Below are positions 1 through 6,658 of a stretch of DNA of 7,014 bases, piece after piece. The stretch comes from Acidobacteriota bacterium. Its GTDB lineage: Bacteria > Acidobacteriota > Terriglobia > Acidiferrales > UBA7541. A model generated the notes under the pieces. The model searched no databases. It saw only the letters and a program-made list of their open reading frames with translations, and was not told where the DNA came from. The translations under genes and the position numbers were made by a program. The stretch is taken from positions 597-7,610 of the forward strand of contig QHYP01000127.1 in assembly GCA_003224195.1 (NCBI GenBank), given 5' to 3'. How positions within the stretch are numbered: the stretch's first letter is position 1; every line of letters begins with the position of its first letter.

Positions 1-223
1 CTTGGCACGAATCGCAAATGCCGTAGGCGCCCTGGTCCATTCGGGCAAGTGCTGCGTCCACTTCGCCGAGCAGACGTGAGAGGGAGGCGTCGGCATCGGT
101 GCTGTGGACAGCCGTATGAAGCCGCTCCCGGCGGCGCTCCAGCTCGGTTCGGAGGTAGGTTTGTTCGGACGTTGCCGGTGTGTTCATGGACTTAGTTTGA
201 GGTTTTGTTGCTGAAGCTTCCAT
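1..223 (-). CDS. TraR/DksA-type C4 zinc-finger protein (3' end cut off by the window edge)
   Basis: The first 74 residues of a small protein are visible; the rest lies beyond the left edge. A charged helical stretch (residues about 24-40, rich in Arg and Glu) leads into ALARMDQGAYGICDSC at residues 58-73. The Gly-x-Tyr-Gly-Ile-Cys-x-x-Cys pattern (C70, C73) is the first half of the zinc finger of the TraR/DksA family; the second Cys pair should follow outside the window. Family members bind in the secondary channel of RNA polymerase and alter promoter response, sometimes with ppGpp. Many short versions have no known target. The ATG at 223 is chosen over an in-frame ATG at 187 because a strong Shine-Dalgarno sequence sits 7 nt before it. 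The gene follows mrfB by 40 bp on the same strand, so it may be the last gene of that operon. Family assignment is fairly firm; the specific role is unknown. Confidence 0.82.
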   Translation of the reverse strand, partial: MEASATKPQTKSMNTPATSEQTYLRTELERRRERLHTAVHSTDADASLSRLLGEVDAALARMDQGAYGICDSCQ

Positions 224-230
224 CCGGTTT

Positions 231-238
231 CTCCTTCC
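231..238 (-). promoter_or_regulatory. Strong ribosome binding site of the TraR/DksA-like gene
   Basis: On the minus strand this reads GGAAGGAG, a near-perfect Shine-Dalgarno sequence, 7 nt before the ATG at 223-221. It decides the longer of two in-frame starts and suggests that the gene is translated efficiently and independently of mrfB. Confidence 0.75.
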
Positions 239-263
239 AAATTTGTCCACATTTCAAAGCAAC

Positions 264-1625
264 TCATAATCGGCGAGAAATGGTTCTAGTGCTGGGAGCG
301 TCCGAGGGATGCCTGAGGAGCGGTGCCGCCACAGCGTCGGATTCATTCTTCATTCGATGCTCGAGGCGGACCAGACGACGCTGGAATTTGTTCTCCAGGC
401 GGGTCAGACGACCGGCGGCAAAAACGTTTTCGGGCCGTGCCCGCAGGAGGCGCAGCTTCTTAAGGCCAAGGCGCGTGTAATCTGCCGCGCGGGCGGCGTC
501 GCGGACGCGATGCTCGTAATGGATGGCAAGCTGCTCGCAAGCGCGCAGCACGTCCTCGGGGTGCGCGATGAGGTCTTCCCAGAGGGTTGCGGCGCGAGCG
601 TAATCTTTCTGGCGCATCGCCAGGATTGCAAGCTCGCGGCTCGCCGGTGGGCGAAACGCCGCGGGAAGCCCGCTTGCCAGCGCTTGCTCGCAGGCCGCCT
701 GAGCTCGGACCCGCTCGCCCCGGCGATGTAAGAAACGTGACAGGCTGAACAGATCGAGCGCTTCTTCCGGAGTTTCGGGACGCGGCTGCCCATTCGCGAG
801 CAAAGTGGAAATTTTGCCGAAGAGCGCCGCCAGCCCGCGTAAATCCATTTGATTGTGCCGAACGACGCCGGCGAGCGGCTCGGCTGGACCGCCGCGAAGA
901 TAATCGAAGTAGAGCTGAGGGATGAGGGCCGCCTCGACGTCGTCCTCGCGATGCCAACCGATACGCGGGGCGTCGAGGACCTGACGTTCGAGCTCGACCA
1001 GGCGCACGGAGCCAAGGCGCAGCTTCCAGAGTGCGCGAGCGGGATGCAGCAGATCGAGGTGCGCGGCGAGGCGCGGGACGGGGATGGCGCGCGTCAGCGT
1101 GAACCGATTTTCGAGCAGCGGCCAATCGAACGATTTCCCATTGAAGGTGATGAGCACGGGACGCTGGGCGATATGCGAGGAAAGTTGGTGGAGCAACGAA
1201 TGCTCTTCGCTGAAGTCGCGCATGAAGAACTGCTCGACCTGTAAGCCGCCTGCATCCCACCACGCGATGCCGACCAGGAAGGCGTACGTGCCCGTCCCGC
1301 CGGCGAGCCCGGTAGTTTCCGTATCGAGGAAGAGCCAGCGCGAAGGATCCTCGAGTGCGCTCCGCGTGCGGCGGGAAAGCGCTTCCTCGCGTCCATGGGA
1401 GAGCAGCGCGAGCGCGACAGGCGAAGCTTCCGAGAATTCAGGCGAGGGAAACCAGTTGCGCGCGGAGAGATGCTCGCCATATTGGTTCTTGCCAATGCCT
1501 GCGCCGATGAGCTGGGCGAGGAAATCCGACTCTTCGGGCGCGCCGAGCCTGGGAGCGCGATGCGCCACCAGCCGGGCGGGGCGCAGCGCCGCAACGCGCG
1601 ACCATTTGTCCGTCGAATCCGCCAT
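264..1625 (-). CDS. mrfB: MrfB/YprB-like DEDD-family 3'-5' exonuclease
   Basis: A 453-residue protein with a ribonuclease H-like exonuclease core (about residues 95-275). Exo I is FLDTETTGL (D101, E103), Exo II is ITFNGKSFDWPLLENR (D167), and Exo III is HNQMDLRGLAAL (H257, D261). These give the full set of DEDD metal-binding acids. The linking block with DLLHPARALWK (191-201) is typical of the YprB group. The C-terminal half (about 283-400) is helical and TPR-like, with repeated Ala/Leu-rich helices, probably for protein or DNA contact. In B. subtilis MrfB is a metal-dependent exonuclease acting with helicase MrfA in repair of mitomycin C damage, outside classical UvrABC excision. The ATG directly abuts the TAA of the helicase gene with only a weak upstream Shine-Dalgarno, so translation is probably coupled. 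The length and all key residues look intact. The last 25 residues or so are low-complexity and probably disordered. Confidence 0.9.
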   Translation of the reverse strand: MADSTDKWSRVAALRPARLVAHRAPRLGAPEESDFLAQLIGAGIGKNQYGEHLSARNWFPSPEFSEASPVALALLSHGREEALSRRTRSALEDPSRWLFLDTETTGLAGGTGTYAFLVGIAWWDAGGLQVEQFFMRDFSEEHSLLHQLSSHIAQRPVLITFNGKSFDWPLLENRFTLTRAIPVPRLAAHLDLLHPARALWKLRLGSVRLVELERQVLDAPRIGWHREDDVEAALIPQLYFDYLRGGPAEPLAGVVRHNQMDLRGLAALFGKISTLLANGQPRPETPEEALDLFSLSRFLHRRGERVRAQAACEQALASGLPAAFRPPASRELAILAMRQKDYARAATLWEDLIAHPEDVLRACEQLAIHYEHRVRDAARAADYTRLGLKKLRLLRARPENVFAAGRLTRLENKFQRRLVRLEHRMKNESDAVAAPLLRHPSDAPSTRTISRRL

Positions 1626-4055
1626 TTAACTGACCAAACGATCCAGGATGGCGAGCGCAGCTTCCTTCGCGCGCGGCACCAAATCTCCGGTCGGACCCAC
1701 ACAGGAAGGGCAGCCCTGCTCGCAGGAGCACGCCGCGATCAAATCGCGCGTCTGCCGGACCAGCAGGTCGTGCGCGCGGAAGAGCGGCTCCGAAAAGCCG
1801 ATTCCGCCCGGATAAGCGTCGTACAGATACAAATTCGGCTCAAAGAACTCGCGGGTTTCTCTCGGCGTCGCGCTGTCGAAATTGGTGGCGACGACCACGT
1901 CCGACTGCGCATTAGCTTGGGCCGACGGAGGGCGCTCGCCGATGGCCGTGCCGAGGTCGCGGGCGTCGCACATCAGCAGGAGCGTGGCAATCGATTCGAG
2001 TGCATGCAATAACCCGAACATGCCGCTTTGCCGCTCGCTGATGCTGAAGGGCATCGATTCAAGCAAAGGCCGCTCGAGAGTGATCCAATACGCCGTCGTG
2101 TGCATCTCGTTTTCCGGCAGCTCGAGCTTGCCGGCTCCGACATTCTCGTTGGTGAAGAACTTGATTTTCTTGAAGCCGACAACCTGAGAGCGCACGAGCA
2201 CGTCGCCATGGGCGCGGAGCGCAGGCCGGGACGCAACGCTTTCGGACGCCTGCGCTTCGTCCGCGATTTCCAGCACGCGCACCTGTGTATATCGGACGGC
2301 ATCGGTGTAGTAATCCACGTCCACTTGCTTGACGTAAGCCTTCCGCTCCTGGAAATCGAGTTTTTCCACGTGGTATTGCTGCCCTTCGTGCAGATAGATG
2401 GCCTTGGGATGAACCGTCGCGAGCGCGCTGGGGAAATCCACTTCGCCAATCACTTGCGTTTCGCCGGTGATGTCAATGATGACGAAGTTGTCGCTCGAAA
2501 CCGAGCGCAGGCTGATCGTGTCGGCGGGATACGCCTCGTGGGTCCAGTGCCAGTGGCCGCCGGCGTGGTGGAGGTAGCCCGCTTCGGCAAGCCGCGCGCA
2601 CGCCTCCGCCAGGTCGATTTCACCGAAGCGCTCGTCCGGGCGGATGGGAAGCTCGAACGCGGCGCATTTCAAATGATTGACGAGAATCTCGAGATTGTCC
2701 GGCTGGATGAACGCGTGTTCGGGCGAATTGCCGAAGAAATAGTCCGGGTGGCGGACGATGAATTGATCGAGCGGCGAAGAGGAAGCGACCAACACGGCGC
2801 AGGAGCCGCCCGTGCGGCGGCCGGCGCGGCCGGCGCGCTGCCAGGTAGAAGCGATCGTGCCGGGATAGCCGGCGAGCACGGCGGCGTCGAGCGAGCCGAC
2901 GTCGATGCCGAGCTCGAGCGCGCTGGTCGAGACCACACCGCGAATGCGGCCCTCGCGGAGGCCGCGCTCGATCTCGCGTCGTTCACCGGGGAGGTAGCCG
3001 CCGCGATAGCCGCGAATCGTCTCCGGTTGCGCCGGCGAATGTGGATTGGCCTGTTTGAGATAAGTCAGCAAGAGTTCCGTGTGCAGGCGGCTGTTGGCGA
3101 AAACAATGGTTTGCAGGTTGCGTTTCAGAAATTCCTGCGCCACGCGTGAAGACTCGTTGATGTAGCTGCGGCGAATGCCGAGGGCGCGATTCACCACCGG
3201 CGGGTTGTAGAAGGCGAACGTTTTTTCCGCGGCGGGCGCGCCATTCGAGGAGACGACTTCCACCTCCGCTTCGATCAGCCGCGAGGCCAGATCGCCAGGA
3301 TTGGCAATCGTGGCCGAGCAGCAGATGAATTGCGGCTCGCGTCCGTAAAATCGCGCAATGCGGCGAAGCCGCCGCAGCACGTTCGCGAGGTGGCTGCCGA
3401 AGACGCCGCGGTAGCTGTGCAGTTCGTCGAGAACGATGTAGCGCAGGTTTTCAAACAGGCGCGTCCAGCGCGTGTGATGCGGCAGGATGCCGGTGTGCAG
3501 CATGTCCGGATTGGTCAGGACGATGTGGCCTTGCTGGCGAATCGCCTTCCGCGCGTCGCTGGGAGTGTCGCCATCGTAAGTGAATACGCCGAAGCGGTCT
3601 GCGAGCCGCCGGCAGAGGTCGTGAAGCTCGGCCAATTGATCTTGCGCCAGAGCCTTCGTGGGGAACAGATACAGCGCGCGCGCGTCCGCATTTTCCAGGA
3701 TGGCGTTCAGGACCGGCAGGTTGTAACACAGCGTTTTTCCCGAGGCGGTTGGCGTCACTACGACAACGTTTTTCCCTGCGTGAACGGCTTCGGCGGCGGC
3801 GGCCTGGTGCGTGTAGAGCTGCCGGATGCCTTTTCCGGCGTACGCGGCCGCCAAATCCGCATGGACCCAGGACGGCACGTCGGCCCACTCTGCTTCGCGG
3901 GCAGGAAAATGGCGGACGGCCGTGAAGATTTCATCCGAATAATCGCCCCAATAATGGCCCGAAGTATCGTCGGCCGCGAAGGAATCGAGCAATTCGGAGA
4001 GTCGCGCCGCCAGCGCAGAGCCGGCCGCGCGCCTGACGGCGAGCGAATGGGACAT
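1626..4055 (-). CDS. mrfA: MrfA/YprA-like DEAD/DEAH-box helicase with C-terminal zinc-binding (DUF1998/MZB) domain
   Basis: An 809-residue superfamily 2 helicase. Counting from the chosen ATG: LYTHQ at 80-84 (Q motif), Walker A TPTASGKT at 101-108, motif Ia FPTKALAQDQ at 131-140, TNPDMLH at 181-187, DELH (DExH box) at 210-213, SAT at 247-249, STSALELGIDVG at 376-387 and the arginine finger QRAGRAGR at 406-413. Both RecA-like lobes are therefore complete. A middle wedge-like region follows, then a C-terminal domain ending in CSCEQGCPSC (C776, C778, C782, C785), the four-cysteine zinc site of the DUF1998/MZB type. This order is that of B. subtilis MrfA, a 3'-5' DNA helicase paired with nuclease MrfB in mitomycin C repair. 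A GTG at 4064 is in frame, but the ATG at 4055 has GAGAGG 8 nt upstream, so the ATG is preferred. The stop TAA abuts the mrfB ATG with no gap. An MFS gene lies 72 bp upstream. Confidence 0.92.
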   Translation of the reverse strand: MSHSLAVRRAAGSALAARLSELLDSFAADDTSGHYWGDYSDEIFTAVRHFPAREAEWADVPSWVHADLAAAYAGKGIRQLYTHQAAAAEAVHAGKNVVVVTPTASGKTLCYNLPVLNAILENADARALYLFPTKALAQDQLAELHDLCRRLADRFGVFTYDGDTPSDARKAIRQQGHIVLTNPDMLHTGILPHHTRWTRLFENLRYIVLDELHSYRGVFGSHLANVLRRLRRIARFYGREPQFICCSATIANPGDLASRLIEAEVEVVSSNGAPAAEKTFAFYNPPVVNRALGIRRSYINESSRVAQEFLKRNLQTIVFANSRLHTELLLTYLKQANPHSPAQPETIRGYRGGYLPGERREIERGLREGRIRGVVSTSALELGIDVGSLDAAVLAGYPGTIASTWQRAGRAGRRTGGSCAVLVASSSPLDQFIVRHPDYFFGNSPEHAFIQPDNLEILVNHLKCAAFELPIRPDERFGEIDLAEACARLAEAGYLHHAGGHWHWTHEAYPADTISLRSVSSDNFVIIDITGETQVIGEVDFPSALATVHPKAIYLHEGQQYHVEKLDFQERKAYVKQVDVDYYTDAVRYTQVRVLEIADEAQASESVASRPALRAHGDVLVRSQVVGFKKIKFFTNENVGAGKLELPENEMHTTAYWITLERPLLESMPFSISERQSGMFGLLHALESIATLLLMCDARDLGTAIGERPPSAQANAQSDVVVATNFDSATPRETREFFEPNLYLYDAYPGGIGFSEPLFRAHDLLVRQTRDLIAACSCEQGCPSCVGPTGDLVPRAKEAALAILDRLVS

Positions 4056-4063
4056 GAAAGGCA

Positions 4064-4069
4064 CCTCTC
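4064..4069 (-). promoter_or_regulatory. Ribosome binding site deciding the mrfA start
   Basis: The minus strand reads GAGAGG, 8 nt before the ATG at 4055-4053. The alternative GTG start at 4064-4062 would overlap this site and has no Shine-Dalgarno of its own, so the ATG is the better start. Confidence 0.6.
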
Positions 4070-4105
4070 AGTTTCGCCTTATGTTCGCCGAACGGTAGCA
4101 CGCGG

Positions 4106-4119
4106 TGCGCCGCGGCGCA
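4106..4119. repeat. 14-bp perfect palindrome in the MFS-mrfA gap
   Basis: TGCGCCGCGGCGCA reads the same on both strands, with no loop. It occupies part of the 72-bp gap between the MFS stop (4128) and the mrfA ATG (4055), about 50 bp upstream of that ATG. A dimeric regulator could bind it, but GC-only palindromes arise readily in such DNA. It lacks a T-tract and a loop, so it is not an intrinsic terminator. The rest of the gap holds only a very weak promoter-like pair (TTGCGC, 17 nt, TACCGT on the minus strand) that overlaps the palindrome. Confidence 0.35.
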
Positions 4120-4127
4120 AGACCCAA

Positions 4128-5324
4128 CTATTCCCGAGGGCGCAGTCGCAGGATTAGCAGTGCGCCCGCGAAGAAGAGCACCGCCGAATAGCCAAATGCT
4201 GCTTGCAGGGAAAAGGAACTCCACAGGAAGCCGACCAGCAGGCTTGAAAGAAAATCTCCGACCGCGTTGACGGCCGCAAGCGTCCCGAACGCCATGCCGT
4301 GCTGTTCCTTTGGGACCAACTCCGCGGCGAGGGAATCTTCGAGGGCTTCTTCCGTGCCGATGTAGAGCCCCGCCAGAGCGAAGATCGTGCCGAGAAGCCA
4401 GAGCTTCGTTGTGTCGAGGCAGAGCAGCAGGGCAGTCACGCCGGCGAAGCCATAGCCTGCCGCGAGGACGAACTTGCGCTGGCGGACGCGATCGCTCAGC
4501 CAGCCGCTGGCATACGCGGAGCTCGCGTAGAACACGTTGTGCAGCGTGTAGAGCGCTACCGCGAGGCTGGCGGCGCGCGCTGAGCCGTACGCGGGCCCGA
4601 GCTGCCGCGCGGCGTAGAGTATCAACAGGGTGTGCGAGAAATCTCCCGCTCCAAATACGCCCACGCCGGCGAGAAATCGTCGAAAGGAAGCGGGTAGCGC
4701 GCGCAAGGCGCCGAGGAAGGATTGCTGCGGGCGGGCGGCGAAGGGCCGCTCGCGCACCAGGAACCACATGGAAGCGACGGCGATCATGCCGGGGAGAAGT
4801 GTCCACAGGAAAACCTGCCGGTAGGAGTGGCTCGTCAGATTCAGGAGCCACAACGCTGTCAGCGGCCCGGCAATCGCGCCAAGCGTATCCATCAAGCGCT
4901 CGAAGCCGAATGCGCGCCCGTAAGCGGCTGGAGGGACGTCTGCCGCGAGTAGTGCCTTGCGTGCGGGCGTGCGCACGCCCCGGCCCAGCCACGCCGCCGC
5001 GCGGCCGAAGAGCACCTGATACGCCTGTGTGGCGGCGGCGAAGGAAGCCGTCGCCAGCGCGGTGACGGCATAGCCGAAGACCGCCAAAGGCTTGCGGCGC
5101 TTCCATCGGTCGGTGAAATGCCCGGCAGTGAGTTTTGCCACGCTGGAGAGGCCGTCGGCGATGCCCTCGATCGCTCCAAGCCAGCCTGGCCCGGCGCCGA
5201 TCGCGGCCAGGAACGCGGGGAGGATGGCCGTGGCCGTCTCATGGCTCCAGTCGCTGAAGAGGCTGGTGAGTCCGACGCCCAGAACTGTGCGGTTCAGCCA
5301 CCTGTTTTTCTGCGGTTGAGCCAC
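4128..5324 (-). CDS. Major facilitator superfamily (MFS) transporter, substrate unknown
   Basis: A 398-residue integral membrane protein with about 12 hydrophobic segments, the usual MFS length and layout. The loop between segments 2 and 3 carries GHFTDRWKRRKP (68-79), the motif A signature (G-x3-D-R-x-x-R-R). A degenerate second copy, GWLSDRVRQRKF (274-285), sits at the matching place in the C-terminal half. The conserved block GRGVRTPARKALLAAD (114-129) followed by GRAFGFERLMDTLGAIAGP (136-154) is typical of a broad MFS_1 subgroup, many of whose members are annotated as putative drug efflux or permease proteins without proof. It should act in the cytoplasmic membrane by proton-coupled transport. 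The GTG at 5324 is the furthest possible start, since an in-frame TAA lies two codons upstream, and it has no clear Shine-Dalgarno. It lies 72 bp upstream of mrfA on the same strand and could be co-transcribed. Efflux of a DNA-damaging compound is possible but is only inferred from this context. Confidence 0.88.
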   Translation of the reverse strand: MAQPQKNRWLNRTVLGVGLTSLFSDWSHETATAILPAFLAAIGAGPGWLGAIEGIADGLSSVAKLTAGHFTDRWKRRKPLAVFGYAVTALATASFAAATQAYQVLFGRAAAWLGRGVRTPARKALLAADVPPAAYGRAFGFERLMDTLGAIAGPLTALWLLNLTSHSYRQVFLWTLLPGMIAVASMWFLVRERPFAARPQQSFLGALRALPASFRRFLAGVGVFGAGDFSHTLLILYAARQLGPAYGSARAASLAVALYTLHNVFYASSAYASGWLSDRVRQRKFVLAAGYGFAGVTALLLCLDTTKLWLLGTIFALAGLYIGTEEALEDSLAAELVPKEQHGMAFGTLAAVNAVGDFLSSLLVGFLWSSFSLQAAFGYSAVLFFAGALLILRLRPRE

Positions 5325-5372
5325 GTGTGTTTATCGCCGGAGTCGCCCATCCGCGCTACCAGCGAAGCCAGC

Positions 5373-5400
5373 AGTTTACGGTAACCCGATGCCAGGGCAA
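5373..5400 (-). promoter_or_regulatory. Weak candidate sigma-70-type promoter for the MFS-mrfAB unit
   Basis: On the minus strand TTGCCC (5400-5395) is followed after 16 nt by TAAACT (5378-5373). Each hexamer matches its consensus at four of six positions. The start point would be about 40 nt before the MFS GTG. The match is weak and the spacing sub-optimal, so this is only the best candidate seen in the gap. Confidence 0.18.
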
Positions 5401-5435
5401 AGGAGAGGGGCGAGTATCGGTCTCAGTGGGGTGTC

Positions 5436-5500
5436 CGCATTACGCTACACCACAGCGAATTGCAGGAGTGATATTCTCTTTCCTCATGTCGCGGTCAAGA
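5436..5500 (+). repeat. Diverged direct repeat, copy 1
   Basis: This 65-bp stretch begins cgcattacgctac and aligns without gaps to 5698-5762, with 49 of 65 positions identical, including the first 13. Of the 16 differences 11 are transitions, as expected for an old duplication decaying without coding constraint. The copies are 262 bp apart and flank the inverted-repeat element. The strand label is arbitrary. Confidence 0.75.
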
Positions 5501-5571
5501 GATAAGAATAAGATGCGCGACCGGGCCATCGGTCCATCGGCTGCGGCCAGGGCATCGCCATAATCCTCGAA

Positions 5572-5694
5572 GCCCTGCCCTGTAGCTCAGGCCTTCAGGC
5601 CTGAGGCTTTTCCCCTCCACGGGGCGAAGCTTCTCCACTTGCTGCCTCAGTAGCCGGTAGCGGGTGCCCCGTCCTCAGCTCTGGAGGGCAGGGC
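5572..5694. repeat. 123-bp compound inverted-repeat element (REP/BIME-like)
   Basis: The ends are a perfect 10-bp inverted pair: gccctgccct (5572-5581) and agggcagggc (5685-5694). Inside lies a hairpin with 9-bp arms and a 2-nt loop, ctcaggcct (5586-5594) and aggcctgag (5597-5605). A third pair is acggggc (5619-5625) with gccccgt (5666-5672). The pairs nest without crossing, so one strand could fold into a closed stem carrying two arms. A tandem tcaggcct (5587-5602) adds to the repetitive look. There is no reading frame and no transposase. It could be a dispersed palindromic repeat, a miniature mobile element or a structured RNA; the sequence alone cannot separate these. It ends 3 bp before direct repeat copy 2. 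Confidence 0.65.
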
Positions 5695-5697
5695 ACT

Positions 5698-5762
5698 CGC
5701 ATTACGCTACTCCGCCGCGACCTACAGAAGCGATATCCTCTGTTCCCACGCCGCAGTCACGA
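5698..5762 (+). repeat. Diverged direct repeat, copy 2
   Basis: Partner of the copy at 5436-5500, with 49 of 65 identical bases and no gaps. It starts 3 bp after the outer stem of the inverted-repeat element and ends 41 bp before the last stop codon of the right-hand gene. Together with the element it may form one repeat unit, of which copy 1 is a remnant. Confidence 0.75.
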
Positions 5763-5803
5763 TGTGAATGGCCAGCATTCTTTTGCCACCCACTTAGGCG
5801 TTA

Positions 5804-6658
5804 TCACGGGTGAGACGAGTCGGCGTGCGCCTCGCCCACTATGACATCCGCGCCTTGGGGAAGGCCCAAAGCATTTGGGTTGTTAACGATCACATGGATC
5901 GCGCGCACGCGTATACCGCTGCTGGTGGTGCCAGAACACGGTGCAACGCCGCCATCGCAGGTCTGTTCGTTGAGGGTGACCGAGCCGATCCCGGGCAACA
6001 GGATAGTCGTGTTGGGCGGAGGATTGTCGCTCACCGACATGCCTCCGACTGAGAGGCCAATCAGACTAGTGCCCTGCGGGTCGGATGAGGACTTCCCGCC
6101 ACCGGAAGCGCTGTTGGCTTGCGAAGTGATCGCACTGGCGAACACTGTACACACGCCGCCCACCGGCAGCGCGCAAACATTTGCCGCCTTCGCGAAGCTC
6201 GACGAGTTGCTGCCGGAGTTCAGAACCGTACCTGCACTGTCGCTCACTGAGGTTCCGCCGCTCACCAACGAGGTAGATAGCTGGTCCAGGTCCTGATGGT
6301 CATGTCCACCCTGCGGCGGAATGCTCACGAAGCCTACTACCACGGGTAGTTGCGACGGATTGGTCTGCTCATTGATGATCGTGGCATTCCCGCTCACCGT
6401 TCCGGCCAACGCCGGACATCCAGCGGGCTGCGGGAAGTCGGCGTGCGCTTGGGCATGGGAAACCACGACGTCAACGGCATCGCCGGTCAGCGCCAGGCTA
6501 GTAATGTGAACCTTGATCATGTTCACGGTTAGGTCGGCGGCGAAGGTCCCGCCAGCAAGCTGGCCGGATGGAGGCTGGGAACTCGACCCTATCTCCTCCA
6601 AGAGTTTGACAAAACTGCCGGCTCCGAACTGGACCGCGGGCAGGTCTATCGGTTGACG
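5804..6658 (-). CDS. Choice-of-anchor P-like surface protein, C-terminal part (frameshifted from the upstream part)
   Basis: The open frame runs from a stop at 6661-6659 to tandem stops at 5806-5801, 284 codons. The only usable internal start is a TTG at 6601 with no ribosome site, so this is probably the continuation of the frame at 6646-7014 rather than a separate gene. The first part, with IDLPAVQFGAGSF and later KVHITSLALTG and DVVVSHAQAHADFP, ends domain 1. From about 6334 a second similar domain runs to the end: LIGLSVGGMSV, then PNTTILLPGIGSVTLNEQT (about 6019-5960), then AIHVIVNN and ADVIVGEAHAD. The LPGIG-x-V-x-LNEQ block is typical of choice-of-anchor P proteins, secreted or surface proteins of unknown function. 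Composition is Ser/Gly/Val/Asn-rich with a few cysteines, in keeping with an exported beta-rich protein. No LPXTG, PEP-CTERM or C-terminal membrane segment is visible. Confidence 0.65.
   Translation of the reverse strand, partial: RQPIDLPAVQFGAGSFVKLLEEIGSSSQPPSGQLAGGTFAADLTVNMIKVHITSLALTGDAVDVVVSHAQAHADFPQPAGCPALAGTVSGNATIINEQTNPSQLPVVVGFVSIPPQGGHDHQDLDQLSTSLVSGGTSVSDSAGTVLNSGSNSSSFAKAANVCALPVGGVCTVFASAITSQANSASGGGKSSSDPQGTSLIGLSVGGMSVSDNPPPNTTILLPGIGSVTLNEQTCDGGVAPCSGTTSSGIRVRAIHVIVNNPNALGLPQGADVIVGEAHADSSHP

Larger units (their letters stand above)
5325..5803. other. Gene-free stretch between the MFS gene and the surface-protein gene
   Basis: No credible coding sequence lies here. Short open frames on the plus strand (for example 5327-5563) have no recognisable domain and run through repeat sequence. 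The region contains the upstream zone of the MFS gene (5325-5435), a first 65-bp direct repeat (5436-5500), a short tandem ccatcgg pair (5526-5540), the compound inverted-repeat element (5572-5694) and the second direct repeat (5698-5762). The last 40 bases lead to the tandem stop codons TGA-TAA (5806-5801) of the right-hand gene. I see no convincing intrinsic terminator for that gene. Confidence 0.6.

Noticed and set aside
2028..3149. Long open frame (373 codons) on the plus strand, antisense to mrfA
   Set aside because: It is the mirror of a firmly identified helicase, with a biased Arg/Ala/Glu composition and no recognisable domain. Long antisense frames are common in GC-rich genes.
3330..4157. 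Plus-strand open frame (275 codons) opposite the mrfA start and MFS end
   Set aside because: It is antisense to real genes at both ends, lacks any family motif, and is explained by codon bias of the minus-strand genes.
3931..5106. Minus-strand open frame of 391 codons overlapping the MFS and mrfA genes in another frame
   Set aside because: It is extremely Arg/Ala-rich and low in hydrophobic order. The MFS frame shows clear motifs and membrane segments, so this is a shifted-frame shadow.
5327..5563. Short plus-strand frame (78 codons) in the intergenic gap
   Set aside because: It runs through direct repeat copy 1, has no Shine-Dalgarno or known domain, and is best explained as chance translation of repeat sequence.
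5572..5610. tRNA-like start (tgtagctcag resembles a D-arm)
   Set aside because: No T-arm consensus (GGTTCGAATCC-like), anticodon arm or acceptor pairing follows. The similarity is limited to the GCTCAG block and is explained by the palindrome.
5586..5611. Intrinsic terminator on the plus strand (9-bp hairpin followed by GCTTTT)
   Set aside because: No plus-strand gene lies upstream to be terminated. On the minus strand, where the genes are, the hairpin is not followed by a T-tract.
5804..6601. Independent gene starting at the TTG at 6601
   Set aside because: No ribosome site precedes it, the frame is open further upstream to 6658, and the protein would begin inside the first domain. A frameshifted continuation fits better.
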